A stretch of DNA of 14,792 nucleotides from Ignavibacteria bacterium UBA2373 (GTDB taxonomy: Bacteria; Bacteroidota; Ignavibacteria; Kapaibacteriales; UBA961), in contig DDTD01000074.1 in assembly GCA_002344005.1 (NCBI GenBank), forward strand, positions 1-14,792, read 5' to 3'. The notes beneath the pieces are model-generated. The model was not told the origin of the DNA. It searched no databases and saw only the letters and a list, made by a program, of their open reading frames with translations. This document shows positions 8,202 through 14,760 of this stretch, in pieces (within the stretch, counting starts at the first letter, position 1; each line of letters begins with the position of its first letter). The translations under genes were made by a program, and so were the position numbers.

Positions 8202-8273
8202 GTGTTTTGTCTTTAGCTATGTGGGTTTTTAAGGAACATTGAAGTGCAAACTTGGAAGTTTTGAGTTCAAAAC
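8202..8273 (+). repeat. Paralogue spacer, truncated copy 4 (3'-UTR half only)
   Basis: Similarity to the other spacers continues from the stop codon to the right arm of the hairpin (GTTTTGAGTTCAAAAC) and then stops. The promoter/leader half is missing, marking the right boundary of the tandem array. Confidence 0.9.
8258..8273 (+). other. 3' hairpin after LRR gene 4
   Basis: GTTTTG and CAAAAC flank the loop AGTT. Compared with copy 1 (ATTTTG/CAAAAT) both sides of the outer pair changed together, A-T to G-C. Confidence 0.5.
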
Positions 8274-8332
8274 AATGTATTCATAATGAAATTATTCTGA
8301 GTTTTTATATTATTTCATAATAAAGTTTTTTG

Positions 8333-8352
8333 CATACAATGTTCATACAATG
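8333..8352. repeat. 9-bp direct repeat CATACAATG, period 11
   Basis: CATACAATG occurs at 8333-8341 and 8344-8352, separated by TT, just outside the stop codon of the exosortase-associated gene. The rest of 8274-8353 is AT-rich with only weak inverted repeats (ATGAAAT / ATTTCAT). Confidence 0.6.
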
Positions 8353-8353
8353 A

Positions 8354-8998
8354 CTATATACTTTTCTCTTTCTCCGTCAACAACATTACTATTTGACGAT
8401 AATCACCTGTACATACTATGATAATGATCCACAGTACAAAAGGAATTACATATGATAAACCTATTTGATTCATAAGAATAATTTCTAATATTTCCTGCAT
8501 ACTTTGTTTCGACTCTTGAGAAAAACCATACCAACCAATACCGGATAATTCACCATATACTACAACAACAAAACCAAGTAAGAACAATATCCACATACAA
8601 AGAAGCACCAATCCTATTACCATAATAAACATACTTCTTTTTAAAGCCAAAGGCAAAGACAATGATAAAGCAATCATCATTGCTATTGGCAAATATGCTT
8701 GTAAACGTGAATTAGTCCCCACACTTCCCATTGGTGGATAACCATTGGGCAAACGAAGATTGTGATTTGTTATTTGGATTTGTGTATCGTTATCCCTCAA
8801 ACGAGCCGCTATCCCTTGTGCGGAATATGATGGTTTATATTTCACATCCACATTATGCCACATTGTCTTAAAAACCATTGTTCCCACTGACCGAAACATC
8901 CCCGCAAATGGCTTGTTAAATCCTAAAAACAATATCAATATAAAGAACACATACCATGCAAAGAATTTTCCGACAAATCCCCCTATAGTCTTAAACAT
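8354..8998 (-). CDS. Exosortase H-associated membrane protein (probable)
   Basis: The product is 214 aa with four hydrophobic segments at about residues 11-27, 103-119, 123-148 and 178-197. An extracytoplasmic-looking loop of about 75 residues (28-102) separates the first two. The start codon lies inside the end of the exosortase gene (8-base overlap, 8991-8998), which indicates translational coupling. A small multi-span protein of this size next to XrtH fits what I recall being annotated as exosortase H-associated membrane protein in other genomes. I see no catalytic motif. It is probably a partner or accessory of the sortase in the inner membrane, its exact role unknown. The assignment rests mainly on position and topology. 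Confidence 0.65.
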   Translation of the reverse strand: MFKTIGGFVGKFFAWYVFFILILFLGFNKPFAGMFRSVGTMVFKTMWHNVDVKYKPSYSAQGIAARLRDNDTQIQITNHNLRLPNGYPPMGSVGTNSRLQAYLPIAMMIALSLSLPLALKRSMFIMVIGLVLLCMWILFLLGFVVVVYGELSGIGWYGFSQESKQSMQEILEIILMNQIGLSYVIPFVLWIIIIVCTGDYRQIVMLLTEKEKSI

Positions 8999-9560
8999 TA
9001 CTCCATCCTTTTTTTCTTATAATTCCCACATACAACAAAAACATCACCAAAGCACATATAATAAAAACAGGTTGCCATATCTCAATATGGAATAACTCAA
9101 ACAATTCCTGTGAATATGTACCGGCATAATAAAGCGATAGCAAGCGAATAATATTCAGTGTAAACAGCAAACAGACACCTGATATTACACCCAAAATGCG
9201 TCCATATATTTTTGCAGGAAAACATAGCACAACAACAGAAAATAGAGTTATCGGCTCAAGAGCATCACATCCATACGCAATATCCATAGAAAAAGAAGGA
9301 GATTGGACCACTGTGCGTATTATAGAAACTTTTTCTCCCATGATATTTAACAATGCAGAAGTAATCCGGGCAAGTATTTGTAGATAACTTGGTAACATAT
9401 CTTGACGGAACCACTGCGTTCCCGTAATACTATAATAGATAACCATAACAATCCCTACAGTCAAGATAAAAAACAATTGGGATTTGTTTTTTTGTACTAT
9501 ATATATAATTTTTCCTTGTATTGATTGAGATGGTTTGTTTGTTTTTTTGATATTTGCCAT
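8991..9560 (-). CDS. xrtH: Exosortase H (IPTL-CTERM-specific sorting protease/transpeptidase)
   Basis: The product is a 189-aa integral membrane protein with the exosortase/archaeosortase triad in order: Cys98 (YGCDALEP), Arg139 (LNIIRLLSLYY) and His158 (LFELFHIEIWQP). The length and the stretch SLYYAGTYSQELFELFHIEIWQ fit the compact XrtH branch rather than the long EpsI-type exosortases. In the family, the enzyme cleaves a C-terminal sorting signal of an exported protein at the outer face of the inner membrane and hands the protein on for surface attachment. The upstream gene on the same strand encodes a protein with the matching IPTL-CTERM signal, and the downstream overlapping gene encodes a likely accessory membrane protein. 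No clear Shine-Dalgarno sequence precedes the ATG. A terminator separates it from the substrate gene, so its expression probably depends on readthrough or on a weak own promoter. Confidence 0.88.
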   Translation of the reverse strand: MANIKKTNKPSQSIQGKIIYIVQKNKSQLFFILTVGIVMVIYYSITGTQWFRQDMLPSYLQILARITSALLNIMGEKVSIIRTVVQSPSFSMDIAYGCDALEPITLFSVVVLCFPAKIYGRILGVISGVCLLFTLNIIRLLSLYYAGTYSQELFELFHIEIWQPVFIICALVMFLLYVGIIRKKGWSNV

Positions 9561-9592
9561 ATAATTAAGCTTTGTATTACTTTTTCAAAATA

Positions 9593-9626
9593 AAAAAGGT
9601 ATAGAATTTATTTTCTATACCTTTTT
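9593..9626 (-). terminator. Rho-independent terminator between substrate gene and xrtH
   Basis: GGTATAGAA and TTCTATACC form a nine-pair core around a six-base loop, extended by five A-T pairs on each side. It has a T-run in both directions. On the minus strand it ends the LamG gene 23 bases after its stop codon, before the exosortase start at 9560. Confidence 0.88.
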
Positions 9627-9648
9627 ACTATGAGGAATAGTATTCAAC

Positions 9649-10449
9649 TTAAGCAGTTAACGTTTGTTTTTCTCTCATTTTATACCAAGCTGTACCAACA
9701 AGCAGTACGGCAAATATAATCATTGCCCATTCGCCTAAAGTGGGGACAGTAACAGGAGAAGAGTCCGCAATCCACGTGGGGTCATCTGCCCCAACACCTG
9801 CTGTTAAACCCAAAGTCATTGTATTTCCCCCACGAACGTCCGTAGTAGTTTGACCAGCACCTTCATTCATTGGATAATATGCGATCAAGTTTGCATAGTT
9901 AGGGTGAGAAGAATTTGCAGCTTGTTGAAAATTATTGAGGATGGTCGCTGTTGGTAGAGCTATATTCCACACACGCAATTCATCTATATCTCCCGGAAAA
10001 TCAATTCCTACAGTAGCACCCGGAGCACCGGGTACATTTGGTGCGTTACCGGCTGTCCAACCTTGTTGGACACCATTAACAATTAAATGCCATGTTCCTG
10101 CTGTTCGGCGCAAAGCAAGGTGTGTCCATATATTTACGGGCAAATTGTATCCTGTACCAACATCAATGACTCCACCGGCAAGAAAATGGATTTGAGCTGT
10201 ATTTGTATTAATATAGTATCCATAACCACTCGTCGATGGATCACCATTATAGACAAGCAATCGAATTCCTCCCGGAGTACCATTCCATCGTACCCAACAT
10301 TCCATAGTGAGATTATCAACGATGGTGGTAAAGTTAGTTGTTGTCTGAAGCTTTTTCGCAGCACCAAACCGCAATGCCTGAGCAGAACTTGTTTGAATAG
10401 TTAGAGATGTTAAAGCAGCGAACAGACAGAACATTACGATTTTTTTCAT
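9649..10449 (-). CDS. LamG-like domain secreted protein with IPTL-CTERM sorting signal
   Basis: The product is 266 aa. A Sec signal peptide (MKKIVMFCLFAALTSL ... SSAQA, cleavage near residue 24-26) precedes a LamG/concanavalin-A-like fold at about 27-190, with the typical strands MECWVRW, WTHLALRR, WHLIVNGV, DIDELRVWNIAL and LIAYYPMNEG. At the end come VPTLGEW (235-241), a hydrophobic helix (242-256) and a basic tail (YKMREK), which is the tripartite IPTL-CTERM signal. The frame is open upstream to a start at 10500, but I chose 10449 because AAGGA sits six bases before it and the signal peptide then starts with MKKI. It is the probable substrate of the adjacent exosortase H and ends on the cell surface; LamG folds commonly bind carbohydrate or protein ligands, and the ligand here is unknown. 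Confidence 0.9.
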   Translation of the reverse strand: MKKIVMFCLFAALTSLTIQTSSAQALRFGAAKKLQTTTNFTTIVDNLTMECWVRWNGTPGGIRLLVYNGDPSTSGYGYYINTNTAQIHFLAGGVIDVGTGYNLPVNIWTHLALRRTAGTWHLIVNGVQQGWTAGNAPNVPGAPGATVGIDFPGDIDELRVWNIALPTATILNNFQQAANSSHPNYANLIAYYPMNEGAGQTTTDVRGGNTMTLGLTAGVGADDPTWIADSSPVTVPTLGEWAMIIFAVLLVGTAWYKMREKQTLTA

Positions 10450-10454
10450 AGGCT

Positions 10455-10460
10455 TTCCTT
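10455..10460 (-). promoter_or_regulatory. Ribosome binding site deciding the lamG-protein start
   Basis: AAGGAA on the minus strand lies about six bases before the ATG at 10449. No comparable site precedes the upstream candidate start at 10500, so the shorter protein is preferred. Confidence 0.75.
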
Positions 10461-10527
10461 TTTTGTAAGTAATTGATAATTTTTTTGAACTAAACAACAC
10501 AAAATACTTGCCATTTCTCGTTTAGCC

Positions 10528-10560
10528 ACTACGACAAAACTACGACAATACTACAACTTA
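10528..10560. repeat. Three 11-bp phased direct repeats, possible operator
   Basis: ACTACGACAAA, ACTACGACAAT and the degenerate ACTACAACTTA follow one another with an exact period of 11 bp. They lie 79 bp from the LamG start and 120 bp from the chemoreceptor start. Helical phasing is typical of sites for a regulator that binds one DNA face; the regulator is unknown. Confidence 0.6.
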
Positions 10561-10640
10561 AACTTCTTTTTCTTTAACATTACTTTTTTATGTTGTTCAC
10601 TATTCTGACTTTTGTTCTTTTTTCTATTCGCTTTTACATG

Positions 10641-10648
10641 TAAATTTG
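10641..10648 (+). promoter_or_regulatory. Putative -10 element of the chemoreceptor gene
   Basis: TAAATTTG fits the Bacteroidota -7 consensus TAnnTTTG and lies 33 bp before the ATG. TTTG at 10611-10614 is a candidate -33 element, but the 26-bp gap is longer than usual. Confidence 0.4.
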
Positions 10649-10680
10649 TGGTTTATGTCACACAGTTTTATCAATAAATT

Positions 10681-12111
10681 ATGTCTTTTTCTTTTTTTCG
10701 TTCCTCTTCCTCAAAAGTCGAACAAGAACACATTCCACCTTCATCAACCGATTTACCTGTTTTAGCTCAACAAGAAACAACAAGTAATAACCATGCACAA
10801 TCAGTTCTGGATATTGTTCATAATTATCTTGATGATCAGTCTTTTAACAATGAAGAACTACCCTATCAACTTAAAAATCAAACCCTTGCAATAAAAGACC
10901 TTATAGACAACTACATTCAAGCAGCCGTTTTATCCATTGAAAGATCTGTCCAAACAGCACGTTTATTAACTGAATTCAATACACATGGTTATCTTTTCAA
11001 TAAAAACTTTAGCGAAGATGCTGACCGTATGCGAGGATTTGCAGCATCCGTTGAGGAGTTATCAGGAACAGCCAAAGAAATAGCAAACCATTCGTATCAT
11101 GCTTCTCAAGTAACAGAAACCACAAGACAAACAGCAGCTGATGCAGCAGGTATCATAAAAAACTTAACTGTAGAGCTCAACACCGTTCGTACCACGATTA
11201 CAAAAATTGATAAACAAATGTCAGAGTTTATGCGCCAGACAGAGTCCATTAATCATTTGTCGGAAACAATTCAACAAATCGCATCGCAAACGAACTTACT
11301 CGCTCTTAATGCCGCTATTGAAGCAGCGCGTGCGGGTGAGCATGGCAGAGGTTTTGCCGTTGTTGCCGATGAAGTTCGAAAACTATCTGAAAAAACGAAT
11401 CTTGCCGTCAAACAAATTCAAGATTCATCTAAAGCAATTTCAAGTCAATCTTCTACAATTACAACATACGTGTCAGAAAGTGGCTCTTCTGTGGATTCAA
11501 CTCTTTCTGCCTTCGACACTCTGGTTGGTTCTCTCAATGAATCCGTCAAAACTGCAGAACAAGCGAGTTCCGCCGTAGCACAAATCAGTTCCGCTTCTAA
11601 AGATCAAAGTATAGCCACAGAAGATTTATCTCGCGTACTTTTTGGTTTGGACACCTCACTTGAATCACACAAACATACTCTCGAAAATTTATTTTCTCTT
11701 TCGGATCAAATGACATCTTTCAATACCGAAGCTGTCACATGTTTTGCAAAAATCCATTTTGATAGTATTTTAATTTCAATCGCAAAATCAGACCATATTT
11801 CATGGGTGAAACGTGTTTCCGATTCGGTTATAGGAAAAACAAGTGTTCATAGCAAAGAATTAACTGATCACTATGCTTGTCGTTTGGGAAAATGGTATTA
11901 CACCATAGGCACACAACGCTATAGTAATTATCATGAATTTACAAGTCTTGAGCCAATCCATAAAAAAGTACATGAAACTGGAAAATTAATCGTGGATGCT
12001 GTTGAGAGAGGTGATGTAGATAGAGCAAGAACTCAATTGGATGTATTGTTTGATTTGCGTGAGCAAGTTATTCAAAAATTAGATGGTTTACTCATAGCTA
12101 TAACTTCTTAA
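10681..12111 (+). CDS. Soluble methyl-accepting chemotaxis protein with C-terminal CZB zinc-binding domain
   Basis: The product is 476 aa with no membrane segment. An N-terminal region of about 100 residues without a recognised sensor domain leads into the coiled-coil signalling domain. The conserved CheA/CheW-contact tip lies near 194-240 (QTNLLALNAAIEAARAGE, then GRGFAVVADEVRKLSE). The last 115 residues form a CZB domain with the expected ligands His372 (DHISW), Cys400 (CRLGKWYY), His427 and His431 (IHKKVHETG). CZB domains bind zinc and in cytoplasmic receptors such as Helicobacter TlpD are linked to sensing of oxidants or zinc; that role is inferred here. No chemotaxis partner genes are in the window. 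No Shine-Dalgarno sequence precedes the ATG. The gene is divergent from the LamG gene and ends at a strong terminator. Confidence 0.92.
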   Translation: MSFSFFRSSSSKVEQEHIPPSSTDLPVLAQQETTSNNHAQSVLDIVHNYLDDQSFNNEELPYQLKNQTLAIKDLIDNYIQAAVLSIERSVQTARLLTEFNTHGYLFNKNFSEDADRMRGFAASVEELSGTAKEIANHSYHASQVTETTRQTAADAAGIIKNLTVELNTVRTTITKIDKQMSEFMRQTESINHLSETIQQIASQTNLLALNAAIEAARAGEHGRGFAVVADEVRKLSEKTNLAVKQIQDSSKAISSQSSTITTYVSESGSSVDSTLSAFDTLVGSLNESVKTAEQASSAVAQISSASKDQSIATEDLSRVLFGLDTSLESHKHTLENLFSLSDQMTSFNTEAVTCFAKIHFDSILISIAKSDHISWVKRVSDSVIGKTSVHSKELTDHYACRLGKWYYTIGTQRYSNYHEFTSLEPIHKKVHETGKLIVDAVERGDVDRARTQLDVLFDLREQVIQKLDGLLIAITS

Positions 12112-12140
12112 GTATAAAAATATCCTTTTGGTCATTATAT

Positions 12141-12184
12141 AAAAAATCCCTTTTCACAACATTGGTGAAAAGGGATTTTTTTTT
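12141..12184. terminator. Bidirectional rho-independent terminator
   Basis: Perfect arms AAAAAATCCCTTTTCAC (12141-12157) and its complement (12165-12181) flank the 7-base loop AACATTG and continue into a T-run. The A-run on the left arm makes it usable from the minus strand too. It serves the convergent chemoreceptor and transketolase operons. Confidence 0.93.
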
Positions 12185-12204
12185 GAGTATTAAAAAAAGG
12201 AGCA

Positions 12205-13209
12205 TTAACTAAACTGCTCTACATCTTTCACTTGACGATAGCCGCTACTTCCTTTGTCTCGACGTTCCATTGCCACTAATGCAGAAGCATATATTTCTTT
12301 CCATGTCAGCCCGAATTTTACCATCAACTCTTCCGGTTCGCCGCTACCTCCGAAACTATCTCGCACTCCTACAAACTCAACTGGCACGGGAGCATTTTTT
12401 GCAGTGACTTCTGCAACAGCTCCTCCAAGCCCACCATGAACTTGATGTTCCTCGGCAGTAACAATAGCTCCGCATTCACGCGCAGCATTCACAACTGTTT
12501 CTACATCGAATGGTTTAATTGACGGACAATTAATAACACGTGCTTGTATTCCTTTTTTTGCTAATTCTGTGGCAGCAAGCATGGATTCCCATACCAAAGC
12601 CCCATTAGCAATCAAAGCTATGTCATTGCCTTCGCGGAACACTTGTGCTTTTCCTATTTCAAAGGGCGTATCCTCTGTGGTAAAAAGCGGCACAGGTGAG
12701 CGTCCAAAACGAATATATGCCGGACCGACTTTTTCACCCATCGCTATCGTTGCTTTTTTTGCTTCCAGATAATCGCAAGGCACAATCATGGTCATGTGCG
12801 GTAAAGTACGCAAAAACGCAACCTCTTCCAAAACCTGGTGTGTGGCACCGTCCGGTCCAACGGAAATACCGGCATGACCACCACCAATTTTAACATTTGC
12901 TTCATTATAGCAAACGGAAATACGTAATTGATCGGCATTGCGCAAAGCACAAAAAGCACCATAACTGGCAAAAAACGGAATCTTTCCGCTTAAAGCCAAA
13001 CCGGCGGCTATTGTGGTTGCATTTTGCTCTGCAATACCAATAGAAAAAAATCTGTCGGGAAATTTATCTTTAAATAAAGATGTCATAACCGAACCAGTGA
13101 TATCACCACCTAAAACTACGACATTATCATGTCTCTCACCGAGTGTTACTAAGCCCTCACCAAAACCATGGCGAGTAGGTTTAGAACCGAGTAATGTTAA
13201 TTCTTGCAT
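12205..13209 (-). CDS. Transketolase, C-terminal half (split subunit)
   Basis: The product is 334 aa covering the pyrimidine-binding and C-terminal domains of transketolase. Visible are GFGEGL near the start, the catalytic Glu61 (IGIAEQNA) that activates the thiamine diphosphate aminopyrimidine, His112 (GGGHAG), the GPDGATHQ loop (118-125) and the C-terminal EEHQVHGGLGGAV. With the separately encoded N-terminal half it should interconvert ketose and aldose phosphates in the non-oxidative pentose phosphate pathway in the cytoplasm. The start at 13209 is supported by AAGGA six bases upstream. The last 25 residues (ERRDKGSSGYRQVKDVEQF) look like a small extra tail. It is the last gene of the tkt operon and ends before a bidirectional terminator. 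Split tkt genes are common in some bacteria and archaea; a related function such as a DXS-like or other two-subunit ThDP enzyme is less likely. Confidence 0.9.
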   Translation of the reverse strand: MQELTLLGSKPTRHGFGEGLVTLGERHDNVVVLGGDITGSVMTSLFKDKFPDRFFSIGIAEQNATTIAAGLALSGKIPFFASYGAFCALRNADQLRISVCYNEANVKIGGGHAGISVGPDGATHQVLEEVAFLRTLPHMTMIVPCDYLEAKKATIAMGEKVGPAYIRFGRSPVPLFTTEDTPFEIGKAQVFREGNDIALIANGALVWESMLAATELAKKGIQARVINCPSIKPFDVETVVNAARECGAIVTAEEHQVHGGLGGAVAEVTAKNAPVPVEFVGVRDSFGGSGEPEELMVKFGLTWKEIYASALVAMERRDKGSSGYRQVKDVEQFS

Positions 13210-13215
13210 GAAAAT

Positions 13216-13220
13216 TCCTT
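13216..13220 (-). promoter_or_regulatory. Ribosome binding site of the transketolase C-terminal subunit
   Basis: AAGGA on the minus strand is six bases from the ATG at 13209. It lies within the 11-base gap after the lipoprotein stop codon, so this gene can be translated from the operon message. Confidence 0.7.
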
Positions 13221-13859
13221 TTATTTTTTTACGTTTTTTTGTGCAATTTTTTCTAATAATTGTAAATCCAATAATTCAAGTACTTTTGAAGGTGAACCAA
13301 AATCTTGGGTATATCTAAAAACTTCAATATCTATTCCGAAACGTTGAGATACAGCAAAACGAATAGATGCTGATTTCTCATAAATATTAACCAATTGAAA
13401 ACCTTTGCCAGCTCCTAATGTTAACGATGTCATTTCAACACCTATTTCTGAACGTGGCACTTCATAGCGTTCACGTACACTATAATAATGACCGGCATAG
13501 TCCGTAACTCCAATACGCACAGTTACCCCTGAACTATACAGAACTTCTATATCTGCTCTTGTTTCATAACCATACGCTGTTTCAGATCTTCCCGTTGATG
13601 GTGTAAGAATTTTTGCACCACCAACCACCGTAGGCATACATTTCATCAATTCTTTTCCCGTAACAGGAGAAAAATCGTCTTTAACAATTTTTGTTTTTTC
13701 TTTGTTTTGTGTTGTTTGTTGCTGCATAGATGAGGGCGGCTGTATTGCTACGGCAGGCGATTCCCTGTACACCGGTTTTTTTTCTTCTGCACATGACGAT
13801 AGCAACATTATCACGGCAAAAACAAATACGATATTTCTCATATTTATGGTCATTGTCAC
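13221..13859 (-). CDS. Putative lipoprotein of unknown function, inserted between transketolase halves
   Basis: The longest form starts at GTG 13859 and gives 212 aa. The GTG overlaps the TGA of the transketolase N-terminal gene (GTGA). In-frame ATGs at 13853 and 13841 are alternatives, and the 13841 start (MRNIVFVFAVIMLLSSC) gives a textbook lipoprotein signal peptide. The lipobox LLSS|C is followed by AEEKK, a Pro/Gln-rich linker of about 40 residues and a compact domain of about 140 residues. That domain has alternating beta-like stretches (ADIEVLYSSGVTVRIGVTDY, ASIRFAVSQRFGIDIEVFRY) and the motif TGKELMKCMPTVVGGA. I do not recognise the family. It should be anchored in the periplasm or outer membrane, an odd partner for cytosolic transketolase subunits; the join is probably operon convenience rather than a shared complex. 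Confidence 0.8.
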   Translation of the reverse strand: MTMTINMRNIVFVFAVIMLLSSCAEEKKPVYRESPAVAIQPPSSMQQQTTQNKEKTKIVKDDFSPVTGKELMKCMPTVVGGAKILTPSTGRSETAYGYETRADIEVLYSSGVTVRIGVTDYAGHYYSVRERYEVPRSEIGVEMTSLTLGAGKGFQLVNIYEKSASIRFAVSQRFGIDIEVFRYTQDFGSPSKVLELLDLQLLEKIAQKNVKK

Positions 13860-14728
13860 ACCAATTCAGCCAATGCTTGTTGAGCTTGTTCTACCGATGG
13901 CGGCATACCATGCCATTTATAATTATCATTCATAAATGAAACACCATGTCCCATATATGTTTTTGCAATAATAGCTGTTGGTTTGCCTGTGTTATTTTTT
14001 TGATTTTCTAAGAACCTATCAAAAGCACCCATTAATTCCGTAAAATTATGACCATCAACAACCACGGTATCAAACCCGAATGATTTACATTTTTCATCTA
14101 TCGGATATACATCCAAAACTTCTTTTATTCTACCGTCAATTTGACAGTCATTATTATCAATAATCCAGCAGAAATTATCTAATTTAAAATGTGAAGCAGC
14201 CATAGCAGCTTCCCACACACTTCCTTCTTGTAATTCACCGTCGCCGGTTAAACTAAATACTCTGCGATCATTTTTATCCAATAATTTATCACTCATTGCC
14301 ATACCGACAGCAATAGATATTCCTTGACCGAGAGACCCGGAAGATGTTTCCACACCAGGTAATCCCATATCACGTCCCGGGTGACCTTGTAAACGTGTAT
14401 TGTATTTGCGCAATGTTGCTAATTCTGCTTTGGGAAAACACCCTGCATTTGCCAAAGTAGCATACATCACCGGACACATGTGACCAGCACTTAATACAAA
14501 TCTATCGCGCCCTTCCCATTGCATATCTTCGGGTTTGTAGCGCATATATCCGCCAAAATACATTGTTGCAAAAACATCAGAGGAACCAAGAGGTCCGCCG
14601 CTGTGACCTGATTGCGCAAGAGCAAGTGATTTAATAATATCCCTGCGAATATGCAATGCTATTTCAGCCAATTCTTGCTCTGATTGTCTTTGATTCGGAA
14701 ATACTTTTTGTTCAAATTCAATATTCAT
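13856..14728 (-). CDS. Transketolase, N-terminal half (split subunit)
   Basis: The product is 290 aa, the diphosphate-binding domain of transketolase. The ThDP/Mg motif GDG (162-164) is followed by NN (192-193). Active-site histidines appear at His42 (SGHSGG), His83 (AGHMCP), His116 (QGHPG) and His261 (MGHGVSF). It pairs with the C-terminal subunit encoded two genes downstream to form the active transketolase. Its stop overlaps the GTG of the lipoprotein gene, so the three genes are probably one transcript. The ATG at 14728 is preceded only by a weak purine stretch (TTGAGA). A gene ending 32 bases upstream on the same strand may belong to the same operon. Confidence 0.92.
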   Translation of the reverse strand: MNIEFEQKVFPNQRQSEQELAEIALHIRRDIIKSLALAQSGHSGGPLGSSDVFATMYFGGYMRYKPEDMQWEGRDRFVLSAGHMCPVMYATLANAGCFPKAELATLRKYNTRLQGHPGRDMGLPGVETSSGSLGQGISIAVGMAMSDKLLDKNDRRVFSLTGDGELQEGSVWEAAMAASHFKLDNFCWIIDNNDCQIDGRIKEVLDVYPIDEKCKSFGFDTVVVDGHNFTELMGAFDRFLENQKNNTGKPTAIIAKTYMGHGVSFMNDNYKWHGMPPSVEQAQQALAELV

Positions 14729-14760
14729 AGTAATCTCAATAATTATTTATAATAAAAAAA

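Larger units (their letters stand above)
10450..10680. other. Divergent intergenic region between LamG gene and chemoreceptor
   Basis: 231 bp of AT-rich DNA must hold the promoters of two divergent genes. Apart from the phased repeats (10528-10560), the RBS at 10455-10460 and the -10-like element at 10641-10648, I see no gene or strong hairpin. Confidence 0.7.

Noticed and set aside
10450..10500. N-terminal extension of the LamG protein from 10500
   Set aside because: The ATG at 10449 has a good Shine-Dalgarno sequence and gives a standard signal peptide; the extension would put charged residues before it.
11207..11578. 123-codon frame inside the chemoreceptor gene
   Set aside because: It is an out-of-frame shadow of the well-conserved signalling domain with no family features.
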